From assembly GCA_902806595.1 (NCBI GenBank), contig CADCXC010000004.1, positions 620,001 to 684,000 of the forward strand: a stretch of 64,000 nucleotides of DNA. Direction: 5' to 3'. This DNA comes from Pyrenopolyporus hunteri. Lineage: Eukaryota > Ascomycota > Sordariomycetes > Xylariales > Hypoxylaceae. Below are positions 11,432 through 21,848 of the stretch, in pieces (the first letter of the stretch is position 1; each line of letters starts with the position of its first letter). The notes below the pieces were generated by a model that searched no databases, was not told where the DNA came from, and saw nothing but the letters and a program-made list of their open reading frames with translations. The translations under genes and the position numbers were made by a program.

Positions 11432-12912
11432 TTAGAATGTATCATCCAGGATGTCCTGGTTCATCTTGACCATTGTAGGGCTGTACTCGGACGAATCTTC
11501 CGGCGCCGCTCCGGCCGTAATCAAGATATCATCGACGATCCGTTTACTCGCCTCTCGTGCTTTTAATCCCTTTTGTTAGTATTCGTTGCTACCAGGCGAA
11601 CTCCCATAGGAAATAAGAGTCGAAAGGGGCTCACTTACCAGGTGTCTGCATCAGCTTGCTCGGCGGTAGCGCGAACTGAATAGTCTTCGGCGGGCTCATC
11701 CCGACGAAGTCATCGTCGTCGTCGCTCTCCCATGTAATCTCATCAGGGTCCCTCTTACCCTTGCCCTTGCCCAGGCCTTTGTCCCTAGCCTCCGCAAATA
11801 TGTCCCTTGTCTTCTTCGTTGTCGCAGGCGTCTGCACGCTGACTCCTGGGGTCCTCGGTGTATCGCTCACGGCTGCGCCAGGACGGCCTCGCGCTAGTCG
11901 TATGGGTGACATGTAGAGATCGCTTCGCAGCTTCGGTACGGCCATCTCGGGGGAACTCATCGGGCTGTCTGCCCACAGAGCCCTGCGCGTCCTATCTTCC
12001 TCTCCCTCCCCGGGCTTCGCGGGGGACCGGCCACGAAGGCCGCGGGGCTGCGGTGGTATGGAGACGGTCTTATGCGGTGTGGCTTGCAGCCGGTAGTTTT
12101 TGTCGAGCACGCGGTGCAGGAGCGGGTCCTTATGCTTCTGGGATGCGGATTGCGGCGCCGGCTCTTCCAATAGCGACGAGGAGCGCGGCGTCATCGACAT
12201 ATCGGGCAATCTTGTTCGGGTAGCCGTACCTGTGTGGGCCGGGAGCTCCATGGTATCGTCGTCGTCGTTGGCGAACTGCATATCGTCCTTAAAGATAGTG
12301 TTATCGCCTTTGAGCTCACGTCGCAACTTCTCGTAGGGCGACTCAAAGTCGGCGAACTGCGGCTTCTTCGAGTGTGGTAGCGACTTGGTGGCGGGTGGTC
12401 GTGGCGTGCTGCCGCTCATCTCGGCGTCGTCGAGAAGAGAGTCATCGGGGACGTTATGTTGATTCTGGTGCTGGTCTGCGTAGCCCGATTGTTCGGCGGT
12501 GGTATCATCCTGGGCGGCGGTGTTGTTATAGTCCGAAGTAGTCTCGTCCAAGGCTGTCTCCTCTGTTGCAGTTGTCTCGCCTTCACCGCCCGCTAGTTCC
12601 TCATAGCCGGAAAGAGACACGTTGGCGGATGCTTCGAAGAACTGTTTCCAGAACTAAACAAGAGGTTTATTAGCCATTGGGTCTACCTCTAGCTGAAGTG
12701 ATCCCGACGCGTACTTTGGAAGCTTCCCAGACGGCCTTTGAATGCTCGCCATATTGTTCTACAAGAGGTAGGATACTCGTAGTGACAATTCGGTGCGCTT
12801 TGCTGAAATTGTGGTCGATTTCCTGAAGCGTGAGAGTAATCGACTGCTCAAGCCTCTCTAATTCCTCTGTTAATGTTAGGTTCCTACCAGAAGAAGGCCC
12901 AGGCCGAGACAT
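11432..12912 (-). CDS. ASK1: DASH complex subunit Ask1
   Basis: Three exons (12912-12715, 12653-11639, 11559-11432) give 446 residues. Introns are 12654-12714 and 11560-11638. Joining exons 1 and 2 restores the conserved Ask1 N-terminal block, LTEELERLEQSITLTLQEID through AVWEASKFWKQFFEASA. The middle is long, acidic and Ser/Pro-rich with many SP/TP sites (MTPRSSS, MSPIRL, DTPRTPG), likely CDK phosphorylation sites. The last exon supplies a conserved-looking tail, SKRIVDDILITAG and DSSEYSPTMVKMNQDIL. Ask1 is part of the ten-protein DASH/Dam1 ring that couples kinetochores to spindle microtubules. It lies directly upstream of a gamma-tubulin complex gene on the same strand. Confidence 0.93.
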
Positions 12913-13299
12913 GTTGTCGCATTAGTGTGTGGAAGAGAGAGTCGAGGAAGAAAGCTATTGGAAGTTATTTATTTAGGTGTTAATTGTTATGCGCTGAAGG
13001 AAACAATTTACTGGTTTAGGTAGCGGGGGTTTTGACGTCGCGCGTTAGGTACAATACCACGAACGCGATGCGGGGTTAGGTACCTGGACTAGCTTACGAG
13101 GTGCAGATTAGGAGGTACCTACCAGGTGCCCCGAACGGGGCGTCAGTTTAAAGAGGCTAAAAGGGGGGAATAGTACGAGAGGTCTCATGGTCCCTTTTTC
13201 TTTTTTTTCTTTTTTTAACAACACAAAAAGATTAACACTCAAACACTGTAGGTAGATTAAAAAATGTATTCGTCTGGGGTATCATTTAATTCTACTTAA
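12913..13299. other. intergenic, ASK1 promoter
   Basis: It holds the ASK1 upstream region, with GGTACCT palindromes near 13080-13125, a T-rich tract near 13195-13220 and the 3' end of the gamma-tubulin complex gene. No gene was seen. Confidence 0.55.
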
Positions 13300-16173
13300 T
13301 CAAGTCCTCAGGCGACCGTAATAGCCCGACATCTCAAGCTTGATCAAAAGCCTATCCACAGGATTCTCCCCCTTTATGGCTTCGCTGCGTCCCCCATCAT
13401 CAGTCACGCGGTCGCTTCCGACTGCTTTCGCTGTGTGGCCTCCCTTCTCTTGAAGAGCGCGGCATACAGTTATGAAAACATCCACCTTCTTCTTGAAAGC
13501 ATCGTATAGACTCTTAGGCGATGATTCACTAGCCTTGCTTCTCCCATTACCTGAGGCTTCCTGGCGAGCCACTTTCGAGAATTTGAGAATGGCTCCGAAA
13601 ATATCTTCGAGTAGTTTCATGACTGGCTGCTGTCGCTTTCGTAGCAAAAGCGTATTCATTATATGATCTAGTACTCGCTCGTGTTCCTCCCGCAACTCGT
13701 CCGGGCTCAAAATCCGTTCCTCAGGATCATGCTCTAATTTCGAGAGGCTATTTTCGACGCCTCCAAGCCACGCTTCAAACCGCTTCCATGGTATCTCTAT
13801 TCCCGTATCAAAGAAGTACGCGCTTATGCTAGACACAAAATGTTGCGCTTCGAAGCGGAATCGTAATGAGATGTTATCGATATGGCTCCAACGAGACGTC
13901 CTCATAAGAGTATCTCGAAAGAGTTGTTCGACGACGTAGAGCATCCGCAGCACACGTAGCAGCAGCCTGAATATCCTATCATACTTCAATAGGATTACCG
14001 TTGTAAACACTGGTGAGAGTGGCGCGGGTGGTTTGTATGAGAGCCGAAGGAAGTCCAACGCTTCCAGCGAACCAGGATCTAAACATTTATCAATCTCCTC
14101 GGGGGAAAGGTCCCGTATGCCAAAACTAATATCGCCGGGTAGATCGTGCTTCTCTACCGAAGAAACCGCTTGAGGTGACAAAGGTAGGTAATTTTCTACG
14201 AGGATACCCATCAGAGCTAGCCGGAGTTCTGAACTTGCAGGAGGCCAATTGTCCCTCCCGCTCAGTCGGAGTCCCATTACACCGCCATTCAAAGCAACAC
14301 CCGCCTGCCGCTCAGCTGTGTCTAGGTTGGGATCAAATAGTGCATGCGAAAGGCGACTGCAGAACATCCCGTTCCCAAGTAATTGGAATTGCTTCTGAAG
14401 TGAGAGATGCTCGCGCAGCCGATGCGAGCTGAAGAGCAGCTTCATGTATTCTCGATTTATAACCCGTGCTTGTGTCGCAACGAGCGGTCCGAAGGAATGG
14501 TACGGGATTAAAGACCAATGCGGCGAGAAATCAGAGATTGACTGAGATTCGATGGCGCTCGCCTCAAACAATTTGTCGTTTAGCAATTTTGACAGGGTGT
14601 CTTCCTCGGAAGCAAGAGCTGGTGGCTGGTTGAGAACTGCAATAGAAGCTAAGAATTTCCCTTCAAGCTGAGCCTCTTCATGGCCAAAGAACTGTAGGAC
14701 AGAATCCTCGTCCTCGGGTTTCTCTGCTGTACCTGCCAGCGGGGACGTAGCACCTAGATCTGCGGACCAACGCCGCAGATTATTTAACAGGCACTCTTCG
14801 TAAGTTTTCACCTCTTCTCGAAAATGCTCAATAGATTTCCAATCGAAGCGCCACTGGAGAGCAGGAGGGTTGCTTCGTGCGACGAGCTCCGGTTGGCAGA
14901 GGGGATGTTCTGGATGATGTGTACGAAGAAGTCGTAGTGTCTTGCCGGTCTCGAACATGACTAGGGCCACCTCGGTTGGGATAAACTCTGGCATACGTTT
15001 TTCGTTGAGGACGTAGTCAAGCTCTCCATTCTCGAATCCGGCATCGTCAACGACTTGAATGTTTTCGACCTTGACGAAACTGTTCCCAGGATCTTCTTTG
15101 GTTAACGGAACGCCCTCTTCAGCTTTTACTCCTATCCACTTCTCTGAGAATTGAGTCCAAGGGGCTGACACGCGTGATAGGACTTCGCGCATAAGTTCGC
15201 TGAGAAGCGCATTGCTATGCTCCAGGGATTGGGCTTCCTTGAAGATGAGAGATAGTGCTTGTTCGTCGGTCTTCGTTTTTGATACCTTCGTAATCAGCGC
15301 ATTGAAATACGCGAGTACTGTTCGAATAGGTTGAATGAGAGATTGAAGTTGTAAGAGTGACCTTATTTGTCTTGCCTTGCTTCCGAGAATCTTCTGGATA
15401 ACCATTAGAGTCACGTCAATGGCTTTAGCAATAGCTATCCTAACTGCGCCGGGGTTTAATTTATACGTCTTTTGTACATAACCCGAGAGGAAACGAGTTA
15501 TATTTCCACATTCTAGGCAGAACCGTTGAAGACCTGATAGGACCTCCGAGGAGTAGCCCGAGATTCTCAATCCGTCTAGATTAGGGCTGAAGCTTTTCTT
15601 CTCTTCGTGCCAGGTGAAGAAGACCGATCCCCTACCAAATGCGAGCCCTAACAATGCTGTAAGGTACGGATTATTTTGGACGGTATTTCCATTCGTGTTT
15701 CCGATTCCTAGGGGATCATTGGCGTCTCTTATCGCAGCATCGTATACCCCTGGCCCGGCTTCGGTAATAAACAAAGGCGCTAGCTGGGGGATATCGGGTA
15801 CGAGAAAACCGTCCCATGTCTTATATTCGAACTCAGCTTTTGCCGGCCGAATTTGCTGAAACCAAGAGTCGTCAAATATGTCGAGGTCATGCAGATTTAT
15901 GTCGTGAAGAGGCTCCGGAGTAGGGCTTGTTTGATGGTCTGGCTCATCAAGCCCCTCGACGCCAATAAGCTCCGGGAAATCAGGCAACTTAAAGAACCCA
16001 TCGACATCTATATCGGTGGGCTTGACGGCGATGTGGGCTTCATTTGGGGTATTGGAGTCTTCGAGGTTGGTATTAAAAAATTGGCTGTTTGACCCTGACG
16101 GCAGGGTTAACCATTTTGAAGATTGACCGAAATCCGGAAACGCAAAAACGTCGGCAGGGTCTTCATCTGCCAT
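13300..16173 (-). CDS. gamma-tubulin complex component, Spc97/Spc98 (GCP) family, probably GCP5/GCP6-type
   Basis: A single exon of 957 codons. The frame continues upstream to a TTG at 16203, but the first ATG, MADEDPADVFAFPDF, is at 16173 and is taken as the start. The N-terminal half contains the Grip1-like helices (QNNPYLTALLGLAFGRGSVFF, then SGLQRFCLECGNITRFLSGYV). The C-terminal half has the Grip2-like pattern (VFTTVILLKYDRIFRLLLRVL, and FRFEAQHFVSSISAYFFDTGI). Such proteins form the gamma-tubulin ring complex that nucleates microtubules at the spindle pole body. The degenerate motifs and long acidic insert suggest a non-core GCP5/6-like subunit (Alp16/Mod21 class) rather than GCP2 or GCP3. 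That subclass call is an inference. Confidence 0.82.
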   Translation of the reverse strand: MADEDPADVFAFPDFGQSSKWLTLPSGSNSQFFNTNLEDSNTPNEAHIAVKPTDIDVDGFFKLPDFPELIGVEGLDEPDHQTSPTPEPLHDINLHDLDIFDDSWFQQIRPAKAEFEYKTWDGFLVPDIPQLAPLFITEAGPGVYDAAIRDANDPLGIGNTNGNTVQNNPYLTALLGLAFGRGSVFFTWHEEKKSFSPNLDGLRISGYSSEVLSGLQRFCLECGNITRFLSGYVQKTYKLNPGAVRIAIAKAIDVTLMVIQKILGSKARQIRSLLQLQSLIQPIRTVLAYFNALITKVSKTKTDEQALSLIFKEAQSLEHSNALLSELMREVLSRVSAPWTQFSEKWIGVKAEEGVPLTKEDPGNSFVKVENIQVVDDAGFENGELDYVLNEKRMPEFIPTEVALVMFETGKTLRLLRTHHPEHPLCQPELVARSNPPALQWRFDWKSIEHFREEVKTYEECLLNNLRRWSADLGATSPLAGTAEKPEDEDSVLQFFGHEEAQLEGKFLASIAVLNQPPALASEEDTLSKLLNDKLFEASAIESQSISDFSPHWSLIPYHSFGPLVATQARVINREYMKLLFSSHRLREHLSLQKQFQLLGNGMFCSRLSHALFDPNLDTAERQAGVALNGGVMGLRLSGRDNWPPASSELRLALMGILVENYLPLSPQAVSSVEKHDLPGDISFGIRDLSPEEIDKCLDPGSLEALDFLRLSYKPPAPLSPVFTTVILLKYDRIFRLLLRVLRMLYVVEQLFRDTLMRTSRWSHIDNISLRFRFEAQHFVSSISAYFFDTGIEIPWKRFEAWLGGVENSLSKLEHDPEERILSPDELREEHERVLDHIMNTLLLRKRQQPVMKLLEDIFGAILKFSKVARQEASGNGRSKASESSPKSLYDAFKKKVDVFITVCRALQEKGGHTAKAVGSDRVTDDGGRSEAIKGENPVDRLLIKLEMSGYYGRLRT

Positions 16174-16812
16174 TTTGTTGGCTGGATGGCCGAACGTGTG
16201 CAATTCATTTGCGCCTGGTTATAGACCGATTCATGAGGCTTCGATGAGATGTGGGCGTGGACGTGGGTGTCGAGGTTATGAGACGATATGAGTGAGGATG
16301 AGGAAGAAAGATGTACTTGGTACTTAAACGCGTAAGCCGAACATGAAGCTAGAGCCACTAGCACTTTTCACATGCAAGCCACAATCAATATCTAGGTACC
16401 TAAGTTCGTAAGCAGATAAGGCAACAAACAGGGCTATCGCGCCTGCCCCGCGATCGTCAAGCCACCACATCGTTGAGCTTTAGGCGCACCCTGCCCGGCT
16501 GCATGTATGTACCTACATGTAGCAGAGTAGGTACCTAGGTACATATATACAAGTACATGTACGGTATCGTCAATGCTTGTTTGGGGAAGCTGCGAGCTCC
16601 AGAGCTTAAAGCTTCTCTTCAATCTTAAACAATCCTCGACTTTTTTTCGGCGTTCTCTGTCCCGTCTCAGCATCTTCAACCCATTCTCGCTACACCGTAT
16701 TCGCATTTTGTATACGATAAGCCATCTACAATAATGAGCCGCGCCAAACACTAGCTTTAAATAGCAGTAAGAGAATTGCTATAGCTATATCCTCTCCAAA
16801 GGATCGCCTACA
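16174..16812. promoter_or_regulatory. divergent promoter between the GCP gene and EAF7
   Basis: This 639-bp region separates two start codons pointing away from each other, so both promoters must lie within it. ACCTAGGTACATATATAC-type palindromic sequence occurs near 16532-16550. A 105-codon minus-strand frame (16434-16751) lacks recognisable features and is not called. Confidence 0.6.
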
Positions 16813-17911
16813 ATGCCGCCGAAAAGGAAGTCCAAGGCTGGCGGCTTGGCGGAGGTGTCCACGCCGAAAGCATCGTCAACTCCCGCCCGCGACGACGATG
16901 CCATGGACGTAGACACTCCGCAAGCTGCAGATACCCCTCGCGCTGCCGATACCCCCACGACCGTCAAGCCTAGCCTGCCGCCGGCGTCCGAAATCCTCAA
17001 TAACCTCTGGACCGACGACCAAGAGTCATCCCTATTCAAGGCAGTTATTCGCTGGAAACCTTCCGGTATGTGCACGGCTCTGGCTATATTTAATTGTCAC
17101 ATAGTTCCGGATTGCGGTTTCTGACTAGTTGGCTTGGATGCGCGTAGGGATACATAAACACTTTCGCATGATCTCCATCTCAGAGCATCTTCGCAACCAC
17201 GGGTTCGACCCGGACGTCGAGACGCACACACGCATCCCCTGTATCTGGGATAAGCTACGGTTGTTCTACAATATGGACGCAATTGACGAGCGCGACAACT
17301 CCTTCGACTACGTCAAAGGCGAGGGCGAGGGCCAAGAGGAGCCACCCGAGCAAAAATATAATGACTTCGACCTACCTCCGGACGACTTCCACGATCTAAT
17401 GTGGGCCCGTGCTGCTGCTGGGCCTGGCGAAGAGTCCGCCCCGTCGGACATGGAAGTTGATGCGCCTGAAAAACCTACGACCTCCATCAGGAAACGCAAG
17501 CGTGCCAGCGCGAGGATCGGCCACGACGTTGCAACCGATGCGGCGAGTGTTGCTGGCAGTACGACGACGAAAACGAGAAGATCCAGCACCGTTGACGACA
17601 CCGATCAAGAGACACCGATTCCCAGTAGTCCTGCGAGTCGGCCGACCGCGAGAGGTGCCAGGAGCCAGAAACGAGCCGCCGCGAAGGCCAAGGCTGAGAG
17701 CACGGAGCCTGACGTCGAGGAAGAGGCCGAGGATGATAACGACGAGGAAGCTGAAGATAACGATAGCGGTGAGGAAGAAGAGGAAGAGGAAAGCGAGAAG
17801 GAAGAGGCTAGTGCAACCCCGACTACCAGATCCGGTAGAGGAGGCGGTGCTGGGAGAGGACGCGGAGCTCGCGGCCGCGGTCGAGGAAAAGCAGGACGGA
17901 AAAAGGGTTGA
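16813..17911 (+). CDS. EAF7: NuA4 histone acetyltransferase subunit Eaf7 (CT20/MRGBP family)
   Basis: Two exons (16813-17065, 17148-17911) give 338 residues. The 82-nt intron interrupts the conserved core, and splicing gives FKAVIRWKPSGIHKHFRMI, the CT20/MRGBP signature. The core runs from about residue 55 to 150: LWTDDQESSLFKAVIRWKP, then ISEHLRNHGFDPD and IPCIWDKLRLFYNMDAIDE. The C-terminal half is disordered, with an acidic stretch (EEEAEDDNDEEAED) and a final Arg/Gly-rich RGG-like tail (GRGGGAGRGRGARGRGRG). Eaf7 with Eaf3 forms the TINTIN module that links NuA4 to transcribed chromatin. The basic RGG tail could bind nucleic acid; this is inferred from composition only. Confidence 0.92.
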
Positions 17912-19050
17912 ATGCCTGTTACTACGCTTTTCGTGGTAATCGTTCAGCATATAAGCATCACCACTCGGCATTTGAATCGCAGAGGCAGAAGCCGAAGTCA
18001 CGGGGTTCCCAGACAAAGCGAGGCGAAATGAAAGGTTTCAAAGGACTTTACGTCTTGACAAAGCTGAGCGCAGGCTAGAGTATTTGATAATCAATCTCCA
18101 TTAATCGTGCTTTATGCTCAATACCTACCTCATTTTTGGAACACGAGGTAAAGTTACGCGCACTCAGTCGAGGAATCATCCCCACTAACAAGGCAAGTTT
18201 TTGCAGTTATACAAGCCTTAGGTAGTCAAGGTTCTTGTCAGGAAACAATGGATGGAGCAAAGTCAGGACGGCATTACTCCCGAGAACCCCAAAAAAGGTG
18301 TGGCCCTTAGAGGTCGATTGCAGCGTAGCCATCGCTTGCAAGCTTCCAACGCGGAACTCGTAAATTGGCCTTCAAAACTAATAATATCTAATTAGATTGA
18401 ATCATATGCTGCTCGTGAGTGCCTCGTGAGAATTATAATACGATACTGGATATCCAAGCCATTGGCTCTGGTCGGGGCTCCTCTAAAGATGATTGATCGC
18501 ATCGGGGCTTCATAAATGGATCAAAATTGAGCCTTCGTCGACTATATTGGGTATTACAGTCACAACGAGAAGCCTTATGCTTGAATTCACGTTGATCATT
18601 AGAGACATAGCTTTGGTGATTGATCAACCCCATCAAGGGCGACTACGAGAGCTATGTGATCATGTCACCCTATTAATCTCCGCTGCAGCCCGTAGACATC
18701 ATAGCTGGGGCTATAATTCAGTCATTCACGTTAAATTAAAGGCGATAAGTCGCCTACCTACCTACCTATATTATTTAAAAATATGCCAACCTTCCGGGGT
18801 TAGTCAGTGTAGGTGTATGTATGTATGTACGGGGAACAGCACTTGGCCCGCTCCCTATCTTTCCTCCGTCTCATCCTATGAGATGCAGTGTCCTGTGGTA
18901 TCTATACGCCGAGCTTAATCCTATGGAATATGATCCAGGCCTCCTTTCCCTTCGCCATTAGTCCTTTCCCCTTCGCCCCTTCTTTTGGTATGTCCTTAGC
19001 TCAGCTCAACTCACTCACTCACTTACTCACTTACCCCCCTTCACTTCACT
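17912..19050. other. intergenic between convergent genes
   Basis: No gene was seen. There is a GTAT tetranucleotide tract near 18815-18830. Next to the Kelch gene are pentamer repeats of the TTCAC type (about 19036-19059) that run into its last codons. Confidence 0.55.
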
Positions 19051-21848
19051 TCACTTCACCTCCCCACCGCCCTCGCGGCCCCCCAAGTCATCCTCGTGCT
19101 CGTGGAAAAAGCTGCGCCGCAACGGACTCCCCGGCCCCGCCGCGCCCCGCGACGCGCTCACGTAGTCGGGCGGCTCGGGCGCGCCGTCGACGCTCGGCGG
19201 GCTCACCAGGGGCGGTGGACTCCCCGAGGACTCCGGTTGCGGCGCTGCGGCGGCCCCGGCCGCGGGCGCAGGAGGAGGAGGAGGAGGAGCGAGCCCCGTG
19301 TCCTGCGTGGCCGTCGAGGCGTCGCTGATCTGCCGCAGGTGCGCGGTGTCCCGGTCGCTGATGCCGCTTAGGCCGCTGACGACGTTGCGGCGGTTTGTGG
19401 GGGGAGGGGCGGCCGTCGGGGTGTCGGTGGTGATGGCGCTGGCGATGGAGTTGAAGTGCGTGTTGTGGTTGCCGTTATTATTATTGTTGCCTAGGGCCGG
19501 GGAGTCGGGCCGTTGAGCGAAGCTCGAGGGCTGCTGGGAGGAGTCCGAGGAGAGCTCGTGGGACGGGGTGAATAAGGATTGGTCGCTTGGTGAGGTGGGG
19601 GAATAGAATGTGTGTAGGTTTGAGGCTAGGGGGGACTGCTTGTAGGCGTCGGCCCCGCCTGTGTTGCCCCCTTGCGTGTCTCCTAAAAGTTCTACGATGG
19701 GCGAGGTGTCTGCGAAAGCGGTTAGTAGATATATAGGAAATAATGGTATATGTTAAACTCACCCCCCATGAGCTCTGCGAGGGCCTCGCCCGGCATCTCG
19801 GGAACTGATCTCATATCTGGCTGGGCAGGTGAGCGCATTGGCGTAATGCCGTGACTTTCCATCTCGTCGTATTGCGTTCGGGTGTCCTCCGTGGTGATGG
19901 TCGGCGCCTTGGCGTCGCTCTGGCCCCGCACCCAGGCCATGGTCCTGTTTCCGTTTTCGTCGGTTGAATGCTGCGTCCCGCCGTTCTTCTTCAGTAGCCT
20001 TCGTCGTCTATACAGGAGTATACCGACAATGACGGCCGTGACGAAGACGAGGCCGAGTACCACACCTAGTACGGGCGCGAGCCAAGAAGGTGTGCCGCCT
20101 CCGCCGCCGCTTTCGCCTTCGTACACACCTCGAGTATCGTTACCGGGGCCTACGGAACTGTAAGGGTAATATGTTGTCAATTTTGTTGTGGCGTATGGGG
20201 TGGCGAAGACTTCGCCGAGTCCCGCCGTAGCCCAACCTGAGGGCTTCGGGGTGGTAGCGGTTGCGCCACCAGAGAAGTCACCTCCTATCATTGCTTGAAT
20301 CATCTCGGGGACGCCGTAGTGGTTCCAACTTTTCGGGTCGTACGAATCCATCCAGACGTTGGAGGTGAGGTTATAAACCTCGAGCATCCCGGCTGGATCG
20401 CCGGGAAGGCACGCGGGACTGCCGCTTGTGTCTGGCCGGCGGCCCCCAATAGTTATCATCTGATCCGGATACGGCATGACACACTGATGTCCCGCTCGGC
20501 CGTGTTCGGATGAACCGGAGTAGACCGGCATCCATTGGAACGACGGTAAAGTAAGTATGTATACATTATCGTTGAACTCCGCGGCACTATCAACACCATT
20601 ATAGCCTCCGTAGTAGTAGATGTTGAAGCTCGAGTAATCTTGGGCTGGGGCTACTACCGCGCATCCCATTGTAAGCGCACCAGCGGGACCGCTGCCGTCG
20701 GACGGTTGCTGATACCATTGTTTGCCTGCAATATCATAGACGTCGATATTCCTAAAAAAGCTCGGGCTATCATTTTGCTGTTGGGATGTTAGAGGGGTAT
20801 CTCAGGAATGCTTGACAAGGTGAGGTGTTCTTACGCTCTGCGCCGGATTTGCGGATGTGTCGTTCCCATTTAGATAATCAGGGTATGTGACACCACCTAA
20901 TACTACCAGAATGCCCTGTTCGCCAACGGGAACCCAGACGACGGAAGAACCCCCGCGACTCGGGGTCCCGGGAGGGAGTGTGGTGTTTGACCAAACCTCT
21001 CCTTGTTGAGTAGTCATGTCTAGCGTAATGAGATGATCGGAGACGTTTGACGGGATAAACGTGGTATTCCCTGACTTCTCGTAAATCGGTCCCCAAGATT
21101 CCGAGCGATAGCCACCGAAGTACCATGCTTTGTTCTCAGACGGGGCATTAGCCGTGCCTCCGTATGCGACATAGCGAGTCATGCCTGAGGGAAGCTGCTC
21201 GTTACGGAAACCGGGTCGAAATGATTCTCTCTCGGGCCCATACTGCGATGCTAAATACCCGAGCACCGCGTCGGCATCCGGCGGGGTATCCGTATCTGTT
21301 TGGTCTAATGTGCCACCGTATAGATGGAACTCATGATCATTAGCGAGTAGAGCTCCGCTATAGTAGTTGGGAGCAATATTATTCGGGGCGCCTCCATCGT
21401 AACCCTTCGCTAAGGTGGAGTTTGTAAGTATGGCTGAGAAATTTGTGTTTCTGTTGAAGGGGGTACTGAAGTTCAGTGTGTAAATTCGGCCAAGAAAGTT
21501 GACTGTTGATGAACGGTTAGAGCATATTGTTCCGAATAAGACAGATCATACTACGACTCACAGTCTGGTTCCGCGGGATTGTATGAGCCGTCGGCCATCC
21601 CTGCAACCCAGTATAGATGACCGCCATCTATATATACGGTGTCCTTAAGCGTAGCAACTACCTGTGTGTCAACTACATTTAACTACGGCGGCAGCGTAAG
21701 TATCATGGAGATCCTTACCTCGGAAATCGTACCAGTTGCACATAGTTGCGTTAGCCTGGTTCGGCAGCCATCCTGATAGTTGGCCGTGGACGGACAGAAC
21801 CATCCACCTAACGGCAAATAGTAGCCAAGATATCCTAGACCGATACAT
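19051..21848 (-). CDS. Kelch-repeat single-pass membrane protein with long cytoplasmic tail
   Basis: Five exons (21848-21719, 21657-21562, 21502-20835, 20777-19763, 19709-19051) give 855 residues; all phases agree. An upstream in-frame ATG at 21896 exists, but starting at 21848 gives a clear signal peptide (MYRSRISWLLFAVRWMVLSV). The ectodomain to about residue 525 has Kelch-type blades: GGHLYWVAGM, HEFHLYGGTLD, NKAWYFGGYRS, GILVVLGGVTY, FNIYYYGGYNG, DQMITIGGRRP. It also has many NxS/T sites. One membrane segment near 530-554 (WLAPVLGVVLGLVFVTAVIV) is followed by RRRRLLKK, a positive-inside stop-transfer signal. The roughly 300-residue tail is Ser/Pro-rich with poly-Pro and poly-Ala runs and is probably disordered. 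Such proteins in filamentous ascomycetes are mostly uncharacterised; a surface sensor or adhesion role is inference. Confidence 0.85.

Noticed and set aside
16434..16751. 105-codon minus-strand frame in the GCP/EAF7 promoter region
   Set aside because: No motif was seen, it overlaps the necessary promoter space of two divergent genes, and it ends in palindrome repeats.
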